DNA of 64,000 nt from Paraburkholderia sp. CNPSo 3272 (lineage in GTDB: Bacteria > Pseudomonadota > Gammaproteobacteria > Burkholderiales > Burkholderiaceae): positions 62,001-126,000 of the forward strand of contig NZ_JAMBPQ010000013.1 of assembly GCF_024206495.1 (NCBI RefSeq). Reading direction: 5' to 3'. The notes beneath the pieces were generated by a model. The model was not told the DNA's origin. It worked only from the letters and a program-made list of their open reading frames with translations, and made no database searches. The position numbers and the translations under genes were made by a program. Numbering within the stretch: the stretch's first letter is position 1; every line of letters begins with the position of its first letter. Shown here one piece after another: positions 62,687-64,000 of this stretch.

Positions 62687-64000
62687 ATGCTTGAAAACTT
62701 TCGCGCTCACGTAGCCGCACGCGCCGCGCTCGGCATTCCCCCCCTCCCGCTTACGGCCCAGCAGACCGCCGAACTGGTGGAACTGCTGACGAATCCGCCT
62801 GCTGGCGAAGAGCAGACGCTGGTCGACCTGATCACCCACCGCGTGCCGGCGGGCGTCGACGAAGCCGCCCGCGTGAAGGCCGGGTTCCTGGCCGCCGTGG
62901 CCAAGGGCGAAACCGCCTGCGCGCTGATCTCGCGCGAGCGAGCCACCGAACTGCTCGGCACGATGCTGGGCGGCTACAACATCGCCCCGCTGATCGCGCT
63001 GCTGTCCGACGCCGAAGTGGGCACCGTGGCTGCCGAAGCGCTTAAGAAAACCCTGCTGATGTTCGACCAGTTCCACGACGTCAAGGAACTGGCCGACAAC
63101 GGCAACGCCAACGCCCGTGCCGTGCTGCAAAGCTGGGCCGACGCCGAATGGTTCACGAGCCGTCCGGAAGTGCCGCAAAGCCTGACCATCACCGTGTTCA
63201 AGGTGACGGGCGAAACCAACACCGACGACCTCTCGCCGGCCCCGGACGCGACCACGCGCCCGGACATCCCTTTGCACGCGCTGGCGATGCTGAAGAACGC
63301 CCGTCCCGGCATCACGCCGGAAGAAGACGGCAAGCGCGGCCCGGTCAAGTTCATCGAATCGCTGAAGGAAAAGGGCCACCTGGTCGCCTATGTGGGCGAC
63401 GTGGTCGGCACCGGCTCCTCGCGCAAGTCGGCCACCAACTCCGTGCTGTGGTTCACGGGCGAAGACATTCCCTTCATCCCGAACAAGCGCTTCGGCGGCG
63501 TGTGTCTCGGCGGCAAGATCGCCCCCATCTTCTACAACACGATGGAAGACGCCGGCGCCCTGCCGATCGAACTCGACGTGTCGCAAATGGAAATGGGCGA
63601 CGTGGTCGAACTGCGCCCGTACGAAGGCCGTGCCCTCAAGAACGGCGCCGTCATCGCCGAATTCCAGGTCAAGTCCGACGTGCTGTTCGACGAAGTGCGC
63701 GCCGGCGGCCGAATTCCGCTGATCATCGGCCGCGGCCTGACGGCCAAGGCGCGTGAAGCGCTGGGTCTGGCGCCTTCGACGCTGTTCCGCCTGCCGCAAA
63801 ACCCGGCCGATACCGGCAAGGGCTTCTCGCTCGCGCAGAAGATGGTCGGCCGCGCATGCGGTCTGCCGGAAGGCCAGGGCGTGCGCCCGGGCACGTACTG
63901 CGAACCGAAGATGACCTCGGTCGGCTCGCAAGATACGACCGGCCCGATGACCCGCGACGAACTGAAGGACCTCGCGTGCCTCGGCTTCTCGGCCGACCTC
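62687..64000 (+). CDS. acnB: Aconitate hydratase B, 5' part (cut by window edge)
   Basis: AcnB isomerises citrate and isocitrate and is the main TCA-cycle aconitase; it also acts on 2-methylisocitrate. The first 438 codons are here and the frame runs off the right end. The N-terminal HEAT-like domain (MLENFRAHVAARAALGIPPLPLTAQQTAELVELLTNPP) and the swivel-like domain (VTGETNTDDLSPAPDATTRPDIPLHAL; GDVVGTGSSRKSATNSVLWFTGEDIPFIPNKRFGG) identify it. The 4Fe-4S cysteines lie further on, beyond the edge. A palindrome stands upstream. Confidence 0.97.
   Translation, partial: MLENFRAHVAARAALGIPPLPLTAQQTAELVELLTNPPAGEEQTLVDLITHRVPAGVDEAARVKAGFLAAVAKGETACALISRERATELLGTMLGGYNIAPLIALLSDAEVGTVAAEALKKTLLMFDQFHDVKELADNGNANARAVLQSWADAEWFTSRPEVPQSLTITVFKVTGETNTDDLSPAPDATTRPDIPLHALAMLKNARPGITPEEDGKRGPVKFIESLKEKGHLVAYVGDVVGTGSSRKSATNSVLWFTGEDIPFIPNKRFGGVCLGGKIAPIFYNTMEDAGALPIELDVSQMEMGDVVELRPYEGRALKNGAVIAEFQVKSDVLFDEVRAGGRIPLIIGRGLTAKAREALGLAPSTLFRLPQNPADTGKGFSLAQKMVGRACGLPEGQGVRPGTYCEPKMTSVGSQDTTGPMTRDELKDLACLGFSADL

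Noticed and set aside
62660-63931. Long minus-strand frame opposite acnB
   Set aside because: Composition typical of an antisense shadow; AcnB motifs on the plus strand are unambiguous.

Overview
The window is 64 kb of GC-rich, densely coded DNA. Protein families and gene neighbourhoods (pqiABC with a tandem PqiA, MHS-family symporters, DUF3079 and DUF3175 proteins, a four-cysteine secreted protein, Kup, AcnB) point to a beta-proteobacterium of the Burkholderia/Paraburkholderia/Caballeronia group. acnB sits at the right edge beside small stress-type genes. In Burkholderia this gene belongs to a TCA-cycle cluster that I recall lying on chromosome 2, so the window may be from a secondary chromosome (inference). 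No rRNA, tRNA, CRISPR array, integrase or intact insertion sequence was seen.

Left part (1-24 kb): the Lys/Ala-rich end of a truncated gene; an unrecognised 500-residue protein with a possible PD-(D/E)XK nuclease signature; a four-gene sulfonate/nitrate-type ABC operon with an extra membrane-anchored binding protein; a BamE-like lipoprotein; a CSS-EAL c-di-GMP phosphodiesterase; a relic of a chemoreceptor; a penicillin-acylase-type hydrolase; an AraC/SDR divergent pair; an amino-acid binding protein; a GAF-GGDEF cyclase; a poorly coding patch (15.7-16.5 kb); an LEA14-like lipoprotein followed by relics of a hybrid histidine kinase; the pqiABC lipid-transport operon; a Tat-exported phosphoesterase; and an XRE/SDR divergent pair.

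Middle part (24-39 kb): a phytanoyl-CoA-dioxygenase-like protein, LysR-mmsA, LysR-alcohol dehydrogenase, a uronate module (TRAP transporter, LacI repressor, uronate dehydrogenase) with two near-identical palindromic operators, and a hipBA toxin-antitoxin pair.

Right-centre part (38.5-54 kb): a catabolic island with two copies of the layout divergent LysR / M20 hydrolase / MHS symporter. They flank a serine hydrolase and a GntR-controlled set of class V aminotransferase, MFS transporter and D-lactate-dehydrogenase-like FAD/Fe-S fusion. Several intergenic regions carry perfect palindromes that look like operators. The simplest reading is uptake and hydrolysis of amide- or peptide-linked compounds, followed by oxidation or transamination of the products.

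Right end (54-64 kb): a PfpI-like protein, Kup, a MarR-GNAT fusion with a palindromic operator, a PEP-mutase/isocitrate-lyase family lyase, an RhtB exporter, a secreted alpha/beta hydrolase, four small uncharacterised proteins including DUF3175, and the first 438 codons of acnB.
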